From contig WJXW01000012.1 of the NCBI GenBank assembly GCA_015832175.1, positions 20,001-84,000 on the forward strand: a stretch of 64,000 bases of DNA, written 5' to 3'. Under the pieces are notes generated by a model that did no database searches, was not told where the DNA came from, and saw nothing but the letters and a program-made list of their open reading frames with translations. Below are positions 22,413 to 35,659 of the stretch, one piece after another (position 1 is the first letter of the stretch; every line of letters starts with the position of its first letter). Source of the stretch: Paraphaeosphaeria minitans (Eukaryota > Ascomycota > Dothideomycetes > Pleosporales > Didymosphaeriaceae). Both the position numbers and the translations under genes were made by a program.

Positions 22413-25400
22413 TACTATAAGTGCTATAAAACTAGCCACTATACTAATAAATGTAGAGGTAGTAATCCTAACTAGGTTCCTATATAAGTAAACTATGCGG
22501 GAAAAGGCTAAGCCTTACCTATAACCTAAGTATAGTAAGGCGCCTACTAATTTATATTTTACTAGATATAAAGCGCACATGTAGCGTAGCTAGAGATATA
22601 GGCTTAGAGAGGGAACTCTAAATAATTCTTAACCTATAGGCTAATATTAGCCTAATTAGCTAGATTGTTGCTGTTAAAATAAATCTAAAGCCTATTAAAG
22701 GGGCTAAGCTCCCTAAACTAGAATAGATTAGGGCCTAAAAGCAAAGCACCTACGCTGCCTATACGCTCTAGGTGCGTATTATAGATAATATAGGGGTAGA
22801 GCGCAGGATAAAGACCACTATTTATAGTGTTAATAAGAAAGGAATTCCTTTCCTACTTAGTAACCCCTTCCTATAAAAAGGTAATATTTACTTTAATTAT
22901 AGCTTATAAACATAGCGCTAAGGCTATACTATAGCTTTAATATAGCTTATTACTGTAAGGAACTTTAAAAATAACATAAAGTATACTAGCTTAGATTTGT
23001 TTCTTCTAGAGGTTTTATAGATAACTAGTATAAGCTTAGAGCACCTAGCGTGTATTAATAAAGCGTGCGTAGCGTAGGTACTACGCATTCCTAACGTATT
23101 ACGTAAATATAGTAACGTATTTAATAAAAAAGCAGCGTCTACCCTACTAAATTTTAAGGAGTCTAATTATACTATTCCTATTAAAGAGGGAAAGGAACCT
23201 TCTTATAAACTACTTTATAATCTCTTAGAGTAGGAGCTTAAGGTACTTTAGGAGTATCTAGAAGATGCCTTAAAAAAGGAATAGATTAGGTATAGCACTA
23301 GTCTAGCTAGAGCACTAATTCTATTTGCCCTTAAGAAAAATAGTACACTACAGCTTTATATAGATTATTAGGGCTTTAACGTGATTACTATTAAGGATTA
23401 TTACCTACTACTTTTAGTTAAAGAGACGCTTAACCGCCTATTAGGCGTATACTATTATACGACCCTTAATCTTTGTAACACCTACTACAGAATTTAGATC
23501 TAGGTAGGAGATAAGTAGAAAACTATATTCTAAACTCGCTATAGCCACTTTAAATACTTAGTAATACTATTTGGCTTAACTAATACCCTTACAAGCTTCT
23601 AGGCATATATTAATAAGGCACTAGTACTACACCTAGATTATATATGTATTATATACCTAGATAATATACTTATCTATACCTATAATAAGAATCTTACGCT
23701 TTATTAGCGCGCTATCTACGCTGTGCTTAAATTACTATGTAAGGCTAAACTTTTTATTAATTTAACTAAGTGTATATTCGCCTTAGGCAAAGTCTACTTC
23801 CTTAGTTTTATTATAACTACGTAAGGAATCTACGCTAATCCTACGCGCATAGTAACTATTATAGAATAGCTACAGCTAACTAGTATTTAAAAGCTCTAGT
23901 TATTTCTAGGCTTTATAAACTTTTATAGGCAATTTATTAAGGTATATATATAAGAAACTACTCCTCTTTTAGACCTACTTAAGAAGAACTAAGTGTTCTA
24001 ATAGTTAGTAGAAGCTAATAATACTTTTAAAATACTTAAAACGCGCTTTTTAAGTGCGCCTATTCTACGCTACCTTAACCCTGCGCTACTAATCTAATTA
24101 GAGACTAACGTATCTACTTTTATAATATGCGGTATCCTTTCGCAGCTATTTAAGAACTAGAAGTGGCACCTAGTTACTTTAATGTTAAGAAAACTTTAAG
24201 CAGCAGAGCTAAATTATAAGGTATATAACCTTAAGCTCCTTGCTATTATCTACTACTTTAAATAATAGAGACATTATCTAGATAGCACACAGCACACAAT
24301 TTAAGTGCTAAGTAACTATAATAACTTACGCAGTATACGCGCTGTATAGAAGCTAAATCTATAATAAGTATAATAGGTAATATACCTAGTAGCTTTTAAT
24401 TTTAAAGTAGAATATTGCCTAGGAAAAATAAACCTAGTAGATAGACTATTAAGAAGGGCAGATTACGCATAGGAGAACCTATTACTAACCTATTTATTAC
24501 CTACCCTATAGAACAAAATACTATAGAGGACTAAGCATAGTAGAGTAAGTAGATCTATAAATAAGCCAAGCTTATTAGGCATATGTAAGATGTATATTAC
24601 TAATATTTATAGAGCTATAAAGGTCCCTACTATTAGTGCTATAGTATACACGCTATGCGTACTACGCTTACTAGCTAGAGTATTAGTTAGTAGTAAATCT
24701 ATAATAAAAGAGTCTAACTTTATTACTAAAGTTTAGTAGCTTTAGTAAAGGAACGCCTTTACTATTAAGCGTATTACTAGCTTAAGGCGTAAGAGAAGTA
24801 CTTAAAGTAGTAATAAAGCGTAAGTATAGCGCCTTAATGAAATAGAAGTCCTAAGGTATAATAGTAGATTATATATCCTAGATAAACTAGTAATTAGGGA
24901 AGAGATTTTATTCTAGCACTATAACACGTATATAGTAGGCCACTTTAGTGTATATAGAACGCTTAAGGCTATTAAGAGGACCTACTATTAGCCTCTTATA
25001 AGTTAAGATATTTAGAAGTACATAAGAACTTATGCTATTTGCTAAAGGAGTAAAGCTCTAAGGTATAGTAAGTATAGCTAGCTATTACCTCTTCTAACGC
25101 TAAAGGATATCTTTAGGGAAGTTTTACTAGACTTTATAACTAGATTCCTACTAGTAAAGAACTAAGGCAGCTGCACCTTTAATGTAATTTTTATAATTAT
25201 ATACTACTTCTTTAAGATAGCTATCTATATCCCTACACAGAAAACATAGAATGTAAAGGAATTTGGAGAAGCCTACTTCTAAGAGGTTATCTTAAAGTTT
25301 AGTATTTAGAAAGGTATTATATCTAATAAAGGCTCTACCTTTACCTCCGCTTTTTAGGCAGAAATATGCTACTAACTACAGGTAAAGCGTAGGCTTAGCA

Positions 25401-26175
25401 CTACTTTCCACCCTTAGATAGATAGGTAAATAGAGCGCTAGAATTAGACGCTTAAATAATACCTTTACATATTTATTATACCTTTATAAATAAACTAGAT
25501 TAAACTGCTCCTAATAGCTTAATTTGTATAGAACAACTCTATCTATAATTTAACAAAAATAACGCCTTTCTATATAGTATATAGTAAGCACCCTATCCTT
25601 ACTACGCCTCCTATAGATAGTAGGCTAGAGGGGGAGCTACTAGATATAGTTAAGAGAGTAAAACGTATATATAGCACACACACATTACTTATAGAGCACC
25701 TACACTTAGTATAAGAGTATTAGAGCTAGTACTATAATAAAAAGCATAAGTAAGAATTATTCTAGAGAGGTAACTTAGTCCTACTTAGTATAAAGAATAT
25801 ATATATGCCTTAATAACTAAGCAAGAAGCTATTAAGAAAATTTATTAGGCCTTTCTAAGTGTAGGACGCAGTTAGAATGTAGGCATACTATCTACTCCTC
25901 CTACTATACTATTATATTTATAATATATTTTACATTTCCCTTCTTAAATAATAGAAACTAAGGCTAGGAGTAGAAGATATTAACACCTAGCTACTAAAGG
26001 TTATACCTAAAGGAGGAGAAGTCTAAAAAGTAGAGGAAATCCTAGCTAAGTAAATAAAAAAGGGGTAAAAGTAATACCTACTATACTAGAAAGGCTATAA
26101 TAAGACTTAGAATACCTAGATTCTAGAGTTAGACTTTAAAGATATAGATAACCTAGTCTAAACTTTTAAAGGGAA
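22413..26175 (+). pseudogene. Element 2 gag-pol remnant
   Basis: A zinc knuckle at 22413-22454 shows Y-x2-C-x4-H-x4-C, the first cysteine having become tyrosine (TGC to TAC). Reverse transcriptase is marked by Y-L-D-N-I-L-I-Y at 23654-23677, where Y-L-D-D is expected. RNase H and integrase regions follow. A chromodomain near 26010-26175 shows V-E-E-I-L-A-K and Y-x-K-G-Y-N-K. Stops are TAG and TAA. Confidence 0.8.
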
Positions 26176-27315
26176 AAGAGCTACGTATATAAAGAAGAGA
26201 TAAAGGACATAATAAGAGTATATAGAATATAGATATAATATATGTTATTATAGAGCACTATAGCTTAGGGAGCACTTATAGCATATTAGAAGTATTTACT
26301 TAAGACCTATAGGCTAGCTTCTAAGAAGTAATCTAACTAAACTACACACTACCTACGCCCCTACTACTTATTATTCTTATTATCCTTACTATCTTTACTA
26401 TTCTTACCTACTACACCTCTAGTAGTAACCTCCTCTTTACTCTTTTTATTACTATTATTTAAGTCGCCCTTATTATAGTAAGAAGCAGACACTAAATTAA
26501 TCTAGGATAAGTTATTAGTATGTGTTTTAAGTATAGGAAAGGTGCAAACTTACTATCTACTATATAAGGGAAATAACTACTTTAAGAGTATTAGTAATCT
26601 AACGCTACTTTACTAGGATTAAGTCTAGATACTAAGGGCTAGTAGTAGGCACCTAGGTTACTACACCTATAGGTGTACTAATATAAGCTGTAATACGCTA
26701 GTAGTTAGCTAGCTCTAAGTTAAATTACTTTTAGTAATAAGCTAGCTTTAGGCCTACTACCTTTATATGCTTGTCTATCTTACGCTACCTACCTAGGGTC
26801 TCTATAACTATAATATAGTAGTAGTTATAAAGGGCGTATAAGTAATTAAGGCGCCTATTTATCGCCTTTAGCACCTATAAGTATTAGCTAAAGCGTATAT
26901 ATAATACGTAACTTTAGACATACTAAGTCGCACCTGTTATAATTACCTTTTATGTAATAGTTATAGCGCTTATTATTATCTTTAGTATTGTCTTTAGAGA
27001 GCTTTACTAAGTTCTACGCGCAGTGTATATAAGTTATAAGTACTGTGTTATAGTTTATACGCTTAGTATCTCTACTAAACGCAAAGGCGGCAGTATTATA
27101 GAGATTAGACTTCTTAATATATTTAGGTACTAGGTAGTACAGCATCTTAGGTAATTAAGGGGGTTATTTAAAAATTAAGCGCTTTATCTACGCTAAGAAT
27201 AAGTTATCTATATATTGTGTAGGTAGAGAGCACACGAAGATTAAAATAACATTAATACTATATAGCCCTACTACCCTATATTACAAAAGGCTATAGTAAA
27301 CAAAAGGCGTAGAAG

Positions 27316-27746
27316 TGTTAGGATCTAAAATCCACATAATAACGGAAAGCTAGTTTTGTACCTAGTGGGCGCGTAGCAAGGATTAAGCGGGGATTTAATG
27401 CCAGCTATGCCTTAAATAAAGAAGTTACATAACTGCTCTCTATAGAGCGCTTAATTGCTCTGTGCTAGAGTATAACACACGTAACTACTCTCTATAGAGC
27501 GCTTACCACAGAGCGCTCCCCACAGAGCGGACTTTACTTAGTATATAGAAACGTAAGGATAGACTCTCTATACTTATATTTAATCTGTTTTTTAATCTAT
27601 TATTTAGATTCTAGTAGACTAAATTATTAACTTATTACACTTTGCAAGATACTACTATATTAATAAGACTTTCTACCTTCTATAAGTACTCTTGCCTAAG
27701 AACCAACTTTAACCCTTTAGGACTAGCTACCCTCTTAGATTTAATA
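27316..27746 (+). repeat. Element 3 left LTR (U3 variant b)
   Basis: 431 bp starting TGTTAGGATCTAAAATCC. The U3 contains two copies of a CTCTCTATAGAGCGCTTA-type palindromic word (near 27436 and 27491). From TTAGTATATAGAAACG (27538) on, it matches element 1 R-U5. Confidence 0.8.
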
Positions 27747-27749
27747 TCT

Positions 27750-30250
27750 TAAACACCCTTAACATAAGTACTTTATAAACTCCTACCTCTTCTACAGCTT
27801 TAGGTGCCACTAAGATTACTCCTATAAAGGATAGCAGTAAGGCGCATAAACCTAATTTCTACTTTAGTAAATAATCTTAAACTAATGTCTAGATTCTCTA
27901 GTTAGACCTCTACTTCTTTAACTTAGACAAACTCTTTAAAAACAAAAAGAAGGTTATCTTTGCAGCAATATACATACAAGAAGATATAGGATTATAGATT
28001 TATTTCTACTTTAAAAAGTATCTAGGAATAGACTATAATAATAATAATAACAATTACGCAAATAAGCACACTAATACAGTTAATATTATTAAAGATTATA
28101 ATAACTTTAAGAAATACCTTAAATAACTCTTTAGGATCGCTAATAAGGACTCTATTGCAAAAGCAAAGATTTAGACTATAACTTAGAAATAATTAGCAGC
28201 TAAGTATATAGCTAAGTTTCGTAGATACGCTGTGCAACTTAACTAGGACAATAAATCTCTTTAGGATATATATAAATAAGAACTTAAATAGAAACTACGT
28301 AAGAAACTCTTATATAGTAGTGCGCAAATTACTAACCTTAAAGAACTATATAAAGCAACTATTAGAATTAATAGAGAATAGTTCTTACTGTAATAAAAGC
28401 TCTACTAAAACCCTAAAGTAATAAGCTTTAGATAACTAGTAAAAGTAGTTTATAAAAACCTAGTTAGAATTATCTAAAAGTAATAACTAAGGAACTACTA
28501 GAGATATAAACTAATAGAAGATGTCTAGTTTAACTATATAGGTAAAGGAAAAGAAGGAAGGATAGGCCCTAACTAGCGTAATAAACGCGTCTCTAATAAA
28601 AGTTAATAACTAATAACTAAGACCTGTAAATACTTTATATATAGCAAACTAGGCTATATAGCTAGGAACTGTAGATTAAAGAACAAAGTCTATTAAACTA
28701 AATTAAATATACTAACTATTAAGGACTAAGAACCTAAGAAGGAATAGAAAGTTATTATAACGCTATTTAGTTACTAACGCGTTACACTAGAAAAAAGTAA
28801 GTAATTAGATTTACCTAACTTATAATTATATAAAGATCTAGAAGGCAACTCCAACGTATACTATAATATAAAAGATGTAGAAGAGATACTAAGATCTTCT
28901 ACTTCTTACCTATAAAGTAGGCGGGAAAAAGACAACCCTATATTACCTAAGTATAAACTAAATATTTAGGACTACATAGAACCCTACTAGGCACTAAAAG
29001 GGATACTACCCTATAAAAATAAGGAATTAGACTACGTACTAAAGTACTACCTAGACTACTAAAATCCTACACACTAATTCTATATATAGATATATTGCGA
29101 AGAACCAACATGCGCATAATATAAGGCGGAGAAAGAAGAGAATAAGGAATAACCTAGAAGGAAACTGCGCTATAAATAGATATAGATAGACTACCTTATT
29201 ATAGCCTACAATAAACACCTCTAGAATAAATAATAAGTAAAATACTTTCCTTATCTTACGCTAAAGGGTAACAAATGCTGTAATATACTTATTAATAAAG
29301 ACTATATATAACTATACTAGTATACGTGTCTAAACGAAGACTGCAAATACTACTATATAGCTAAATATTTAGATAGCTTTGCAAACTGCCCTACATAAGA
29401 AGTAATAATAGAACTACTAATTTAACTAGTATATAGGAATAGTAAAAACTGCGGGAGGAAGAACAGAAAAACATCCTTATAGGAAAAAGAAAAAGATAAT
29501 CTACATAAGCTATATACTTAAGAATAACAATAGAAGTAGATACTTAGAAATGTATACTACGCACCTAAACTTAATTATAACTTATATAAATAGATGTCTT
29601 TTCTAGGCCTAAACTTAGAGAAGAAAACGCCTTTATTAAATTAAATGCTATAGTAAGCATAGTATTAGTTAAGCTACTAGTATAGCTTAAAGGAATACAG
29701 GCTTAAGCTCTTATAAACTTAAGAGTAGGAAAGAACTTTATATCTTATTAAATAGTAAGATAAGCAGGACTTATAATATTAAAGAAAGAAGTACCCTATA
29801 TTATCTATATTACAAATAGATCCCTAATGCCTAAGATACCTTAGATATACTAAGAGGTCACTACCACAATAACAGTCTAAGGACATAGAGAGAAACTTAC
29901 CTTAGATGTCTTACTAAGATCTAAGTATAAGTTAGTCTTAGGATTACCTTAGTTAATAATACACAACCTACAGATTAACTAGGGTATAAAGAAAATATTA
30001 TTTAAACGCTGTAATTATATATTATAAGTAAAGCCTACGCATTAACTAAAAATAATAATAAATAAGGGAGTTATTAATAATATAACACTGTAATAGATAG
30101 TTAAAAAACAGAAGCACACCTTAGTAGACGCTAGTAGAAACTACTAGATTAAAAAGCGTAAGAAGGAGGACAATAGTATACCCTTTACCTTACTAAGAGA
30201 GTACAGGAAATAGATATATATATTTATAGAAAAGGAAGGAAAAGCAAACC
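27750..30250 (+). pseudogene. Element 3 gag/protease remnant
   Basis: Colinear with 10763-13270 of element 1. The zinc knuckle near 28629 has lost both first cysteines (Tyr and Ser/Tyr codons). The protease region is near 29700. The frame ends where the copia element inserted, after GGAAAAGCAAACC. Confidence 0.75.
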
Positions 30251-30445
30251 TGTTAAAGTAAAACACTTACTTCTGTGATTCTTTCTGGATCCACTAATTT
30301 ATATCACGGGATTCTTGCTAAGAGGCTTATTTCTTTTGTATATAGTCTGCCCTTTTAGCATCCTTTCTTATAATTAGCTATTTATATTCTTTATAACTCT
30401 GCTCCTAAATATCCTGTGATAGTTCGAGTCCTTTTTACTACAACA
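30251..30445 (+). repeat. Copia element left LTR
   Basis: 195 bp, TGTTAAAG to CTACAACA. It is less mutated than its partner at some sites (CTGGATCC against CTAGATCC) and more at others. Confidence 0.93.
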
Positions 30446-30599
30446 GTTATAAGTCTAGCGCTTAGAACGTAGGATGATTCTCCCTACCTACTTAGCAACG
30501 CTCGAATTATTATATAACACTCTATTTAGAACCTCTCTATAATATAACTCCTCTATTTCTAATCACGAAAATTGTTAAAATAGTAGAAGTATAGCTTAT

Positions 30600-33500
30600 T
30601 AATTGCGCTAGCTAGCCTTACTAGTTTATCTAGCTTTAATTCTAAGTAAACCTAAAAGGAATTTAGAACTAAATTAACTTAGAGGTAATTAACGCTCTAG
30701 TAATTAATTACGTAAAGCTAGAACAACCTCTGCTGCTATAGAAACTATTACTAATTATAGATACAGCCTCTATAGCGAGTATTTAATTATATAAAGTAGA
30801 GCTTACTAAGTATAAAATAGATAAGGAGAGCTTTCCTTTATAAATAGCGGAATATAGAGTAGTAGTTTTAGACTAGTAAGTAGACTATACTAAGATACAG
30901 AATCTCTAGACTTAGGTAAATGCTATAGTATCGCCTAATCTGCTTACTCCTACTATAATTACTCTAGTTAATACACGCCAAACTACGCTTTAGTCTCTAA
31001 TTTAATTCTTAAAGGAAAATCTCGTACTAAATAAAGAAGCTACACAGAATAATATTTAAGCTTTATACTACGCTTATCTTAAGAAGGCTAAGTAGGCAAA
31101 ACAAAGTTTTAAGACCTAGTTTAAAGAGTGGCAGCTCCTCTATTAAAAAGCAAAGACCCACTTAATTAGCGAAATTAGTAGACTACTTACTACCTAAGAT
31201 TTCCTAGATGTAATTACTGCGCGTATAGCACTAGATTAGGCCTAATTAATAAACTAACAGCTAATCTAAAATAAGACGCTAGAACGGAATTAGATTACGC
31301 TAGACAATCTAGGGAAGGTATTTTTAGCGCTTATCTAGGAGTATTTAATCTAATCTAGTTCTAATAAAATAAGTAGGGTATTTGCTACTTTTAATAGATT
31401 ATTAAGATAATCTACTAACTCTAATAGTTCTAGTTTGTCTAATTAGGTAAAGAAACAACTAAACTGTCCCTATAAGCCCTATACTTATAGGTAGAAATTA
31501 ATAGAGTGCTAAAGACTTTAAACCGCGATAGCTAGATTACTCTAGGATAGAATATTATTATTTAATCTTACTAATAAAGAAAAATTAGAGATTTTTAATT
31601 AACTTAAGTAGCCTAAGTGGTTAAACCTTTTGTAATGCGATTACAAAGGTAGGATAGAATAAGAAATAATCCTCTACTAAGACTATTAAGTATCCTAGTA
31701 GTATTGCTGCTACTCTTCTAAACCTATTTAATCTGCCTATAGATAATAGAGTATTAGGTGTCTACTCTACTCTATATTCTAACGCTTATCCTCTATTAGA
31801 ATATATAATACTAGATAGTGCTATAGCAGTTTACCTAGTTAATAATTGTAAAAGACTTATTCCTAGGACGTTTTAATTATTAAATAAGAGTATAGAGGTA
31901 GGTATACAAAGCCTCCTAATTTTAGGAATTAGTAATAGCCTAATTAAGAACGCTTTGCATAGGAAAAATAGGAGATTTATAGAAGATCTGCTAGTCTAAG
32001 GAGTGAGAGTAGTAGAAGGCTTTTATGTGAATATTATATTAGAAGCTCTTTTAAAGAAAGTAAAGATTTAATACCTTAGTTTAGATTACACTTTTAGGAT
32101 TAGAAGCCTAGAATAAAGCGTTGTTTTAGCAGACCTAAGATGTAAGTATAACCTTACTTTCCTATAATATAAGCTAATCCACTCTTATCTGTCTATTATA
32201 AGTGTGACTACTAAAGGATTATTTTAGGTTAATATTAAGAGATTAGATTCTAAGGACCTCTAGCACCTTTAAGTAGGGCATGTAGGAAGTAGAGCCCTAT
32301 AAGCTCTAGTAACTGCAGCCTAAGGTGTAAAGATTACTAGAATATTAAGAAAGGATTGCGAGCACTATACTATTATACACGTAACCTAGGTGATCTCTAG
32401 GAGACCTAGAGAACAATTACCTAGGCTATTTTACTTATTATCCTAGGATCTATTTAATATACCTACTACTTAAAATAGAAAAAACTGGGTTTTACTAATT
32501 AAAGAAGATTTTAGTAAGAAACCTTATATTTTTAATTTTAAAATAAAGACGCTTTCTAAAATAATAAGAGTGTGGCAGGATTTCTTAGCTCTTGTTAATA
32601 CAAAATATAAGCTTTAAATTATAAAAATCTACTAGGATAATAATATAGCAACACTTCTATAGAGAGGGAAATCCTAGTATAAATTTTGGGCTAATTAATA
32701 AGGGATAATAATTAGTAGACTACTACTCTATACGCATAAGCCTAATAGCGCTATAGAAAGAGTAGGCTAGGAGCTTATAATAAAAGTAATTAAAATGCAA
32801 ATAAGCGCAAATCTGCTATTAAATTTCTAGCTTAAGATTATATAAGCAGTATACTAGCTCTAAGGAGTAATTTCTAGCCTAGTATTAGGCTATTAATTAC
32901 CTAATAAAACGTTAGATGCTTAGTTTAGATAATATTTTTGTTATTTTAAACTAGTAAAAACACAATATAGGATAGCTAATCTTTGTGTAAACTAGAGTGC
33001 TGTCTATATTTATAGCTACTAAGCTTACCCTTTAGATTAGAAGCGTACAGCTAGGTAAGATAGAAGAGGATTTAAAGTAAATCTTAGGGGCTATATTAGA
33101 TACCTAGTAGGCTATAAAGCTTCTAATATTTCCTAAATATAGATTCCCTAGCTTAATTAGGTAATTACTACACAAAACATAAGGTTTAATAAGTTCTTAT
33201 TCTATAAAGGATTAGAGGAACAATCTATTCTAAAGATAAAAGTGTTAAAAATAGTGGAAAGCGTCTAAGAAGGAGAGCTAAATAATCTAGAAAAAGCGTA
33301 TAAAGACGCGCTTAATATTCTTCCTAAAATAAATAAGTATATAAGAACTGCTACTAGACCTATAGGTAACCTTTAAGTGATTAAAAGTAAAGTAGGCTAG
33401 CTAAGTGATTAGGAACCTAAGGTACTTACTACTAAGTAAGCTATAGGCTTAGCTAGCTAGCAGCTAAGAATTTGCTTAAGTAGGAAAGGAAGCATAGGAC

Positions 33501-35640
33501 TTATAACCTCTAATTAGACACTAGAGCTAGGTAATCTTAGAGGTAATCTGTTAAGCGATTAAGAGATATCTAGCAGCCACTAGAACACTACTAGGAGAGC
33601 TAGCCTACTAGAATCTAGGGATTTAATACCCTATTTATTAGTAGAAACTAATTAGGTTGCCAATTAACCTAGCGTAGATAACTTAATTACGCTAGATAAA
33701 GTAGATAACCTACTAGCGCGCTAAAGGCGAAGGCAGATCTATCTAGAGGCAAGTAGAATAAGTAGGCGAAATTGTAGTAAAGTACTAGAAATTAACTAAC
33801 TAATAAATTGCTATTTGCTATTACAAAGATTAAGGAAGCAAAATAATTAAGATAATTAGCTAGGGGATAAGTAAAAGCTAGGTGCTTATACACTAATTAC
33901 TAATTATCTTTAAAGTAATCTTAATGCAATATTAAAGTACACGTTTATACTAGAAGTAGTAGAGGTCTAGTCTAAGCAAGAAGAATATATTATACTAAAT
34001 ATAATAGTATTCGCTTCTATGCTTAGAAAGGCGCCTAGAGCGTCTTATATAGCTTAGACTTACAGAGACAAGCTTACACTAGAGCTAACTCTATAGAAAC
34101 ACCTTTATAATTATTTATATAGGAAGCTATTCCTCCTTACTGCTTATAAGGAGATCTTAACTTTATAAGATAAAGGTACCTAGATAGAGATTAAATAATT
34201 AGAGGTGTTAGAGCGACTACTCCCTTTAAAGTAGGTCTTTACCTATAAGTTTAATAAAAATAGATACTTTAAAAAGTGTAAAGCTTAAATTGTTGTAAAA
34301 AGAGATCTTTAAAAAAGAATACTCTCCACTCTACCTATATTACTACCCTAGCAGCAAAATCTTTTTAATTAGCTGTAGCTCTAGCAGTAGAATTTAATCT
34401 AGAAATTTTATAATTTAATATAGTAGGAGCGTTTCTAAATACTCTTATTATAGCTGCTAATCTAGTAACTTATAAATTACCTAATAGTTTTAAAAAGCTA
34501 GGAAAGTGTGTAAGATTAAATTAAGCTTTATATAGCTTAAGAGATTCACCACTTTTTTAGTATAAAGAATTTGCAGAATTACTTTAATCTTATAGACTTT
34601 TAGCTTTACTAGAAGAGCTATGCCTTTCTTTAATAGTGATTAAAGTATTATTATTCTATTTTATGTTAATAATATTCTTCTTCTCTATTACAAGAGTAAA
34701 GAGAAAGAAGCCCTAGATTTTTAGAAGAAGATTGCGAATAAATATAAGATTAAATTAAAAGGACTAGTAGAGTGGTTCCTGGGTGTTTAAGTAATTAGGG
34801 ATAGAGAAGTAAGATTAATTTCTCTAGTCTATAATACCTATATTAATAAAATTACGAAAAAGTTTAACCTTTTAAACTCTAGGAGCTTCCCTCCTATACC
34901 TCTATTAGTAGAAGATCTTGTTCTGAGTATAGGAGAAGCTACTCCTTAAAAAATAAAGCTCTTTTAAAAAGAGGTAAGATTAGCTCTCTATATAGTAATT
35001 ATACTACGCCTAGATATAGCCTTTACAGTGTTAAAGCTATTACACTTTCTAATAAATCTAAGTAAAGAACACTTTACTACTATTAATTGTGTAATCCTTT
35101 ACCTCTATTAAACTTAATAGTAGGCTATAGTCTTTAGAGGCTATAATAGACCTAATCTGCTAATATGTGGAGATGCCTTATTTGCTAATAATCTAATATT
35201 ACGGCGATCTTCCTATAGATATATTATCCTATTATTTAGAGGAGCTATCCTATAGAAAGTAGCTTAATAGAACAAAATTACTACTTTAATAATAGAAGCA
35301 GAGCTTCTAGCGCTTAAATATATAAGTAAAGAAGCTATAGTAATTAAGAGATTCTTTACTAAGCTTACTCTAGATCTAGGACCTTTATAGAAGGTCTATT
35401 GTAATAATCTTTAAACTATTCGTTTAGTAATTAGAAAGAACAAAAGAATCACTACTTAACTACGCTATGTAGATATTTAGAATATATAGTTATAGTAAGA
35501 GTATGCGAAAGAATTGTTTTAAGTAGAATATTTTCTAACTAGCGAAATGCTAGTAGATAGCCTTATAAAGGCTCTTACTTATTAGTAGTTTAATAGATTT
35601 AAAAGGCTATTAAATCTATAAAATATAAGTATAATAATTA
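30600..35640 (+). pseudogene. Copia gag-pol remnant
   Basis: A protease-like I-L-D-S motif is near 31805-31820. An integrase region (about 32270-33060) shows W-Q-D-F-L-A-L and an I-Y-x-D-N motif. Reverse transcriptase lies at about 34300-35100. RNase H (about 35165-35320) shows L-R-R-S-S-Y-R-Y followed by E-A-E-L-L-A-L, the signature of copia RNase H. All frames are broken by TAG and TAA. Confidence 0.8.
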
Positions 35641-35659
35641 TAGAATAAGAGTAGGTAAG

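Larger units (their letters stand above)
21183..27315 (+). mobile_element. Ty3-type chromovirus (element 2), 3'-truncated, inserted in 18S
   Basis: Starts with TGTAATGGGTAG inside the second 18S gene; GACTT at 21178-21182 would be its target duplication. It carries gag with zinc knuckle, a pol with RT, RNase H and integrase, and a chromodomain near 26010-26175. No right LTR is present before the next LTR begins at 27316, so the 3' end is lost. The 1.1 kb after the chromodomain (26180-27315) has no recognisable product. It is a different family from element 1: the LTR sequence and pol differ. Confidence 0.85.

Noticed and set aside
27316..27540. tRNA-like or Pol III signals within the LTR U3 palindromes
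   Set aside because: No cloverleaf can be drawn; the repeated CTCTCTATAGAGCG words are simple palindromes.
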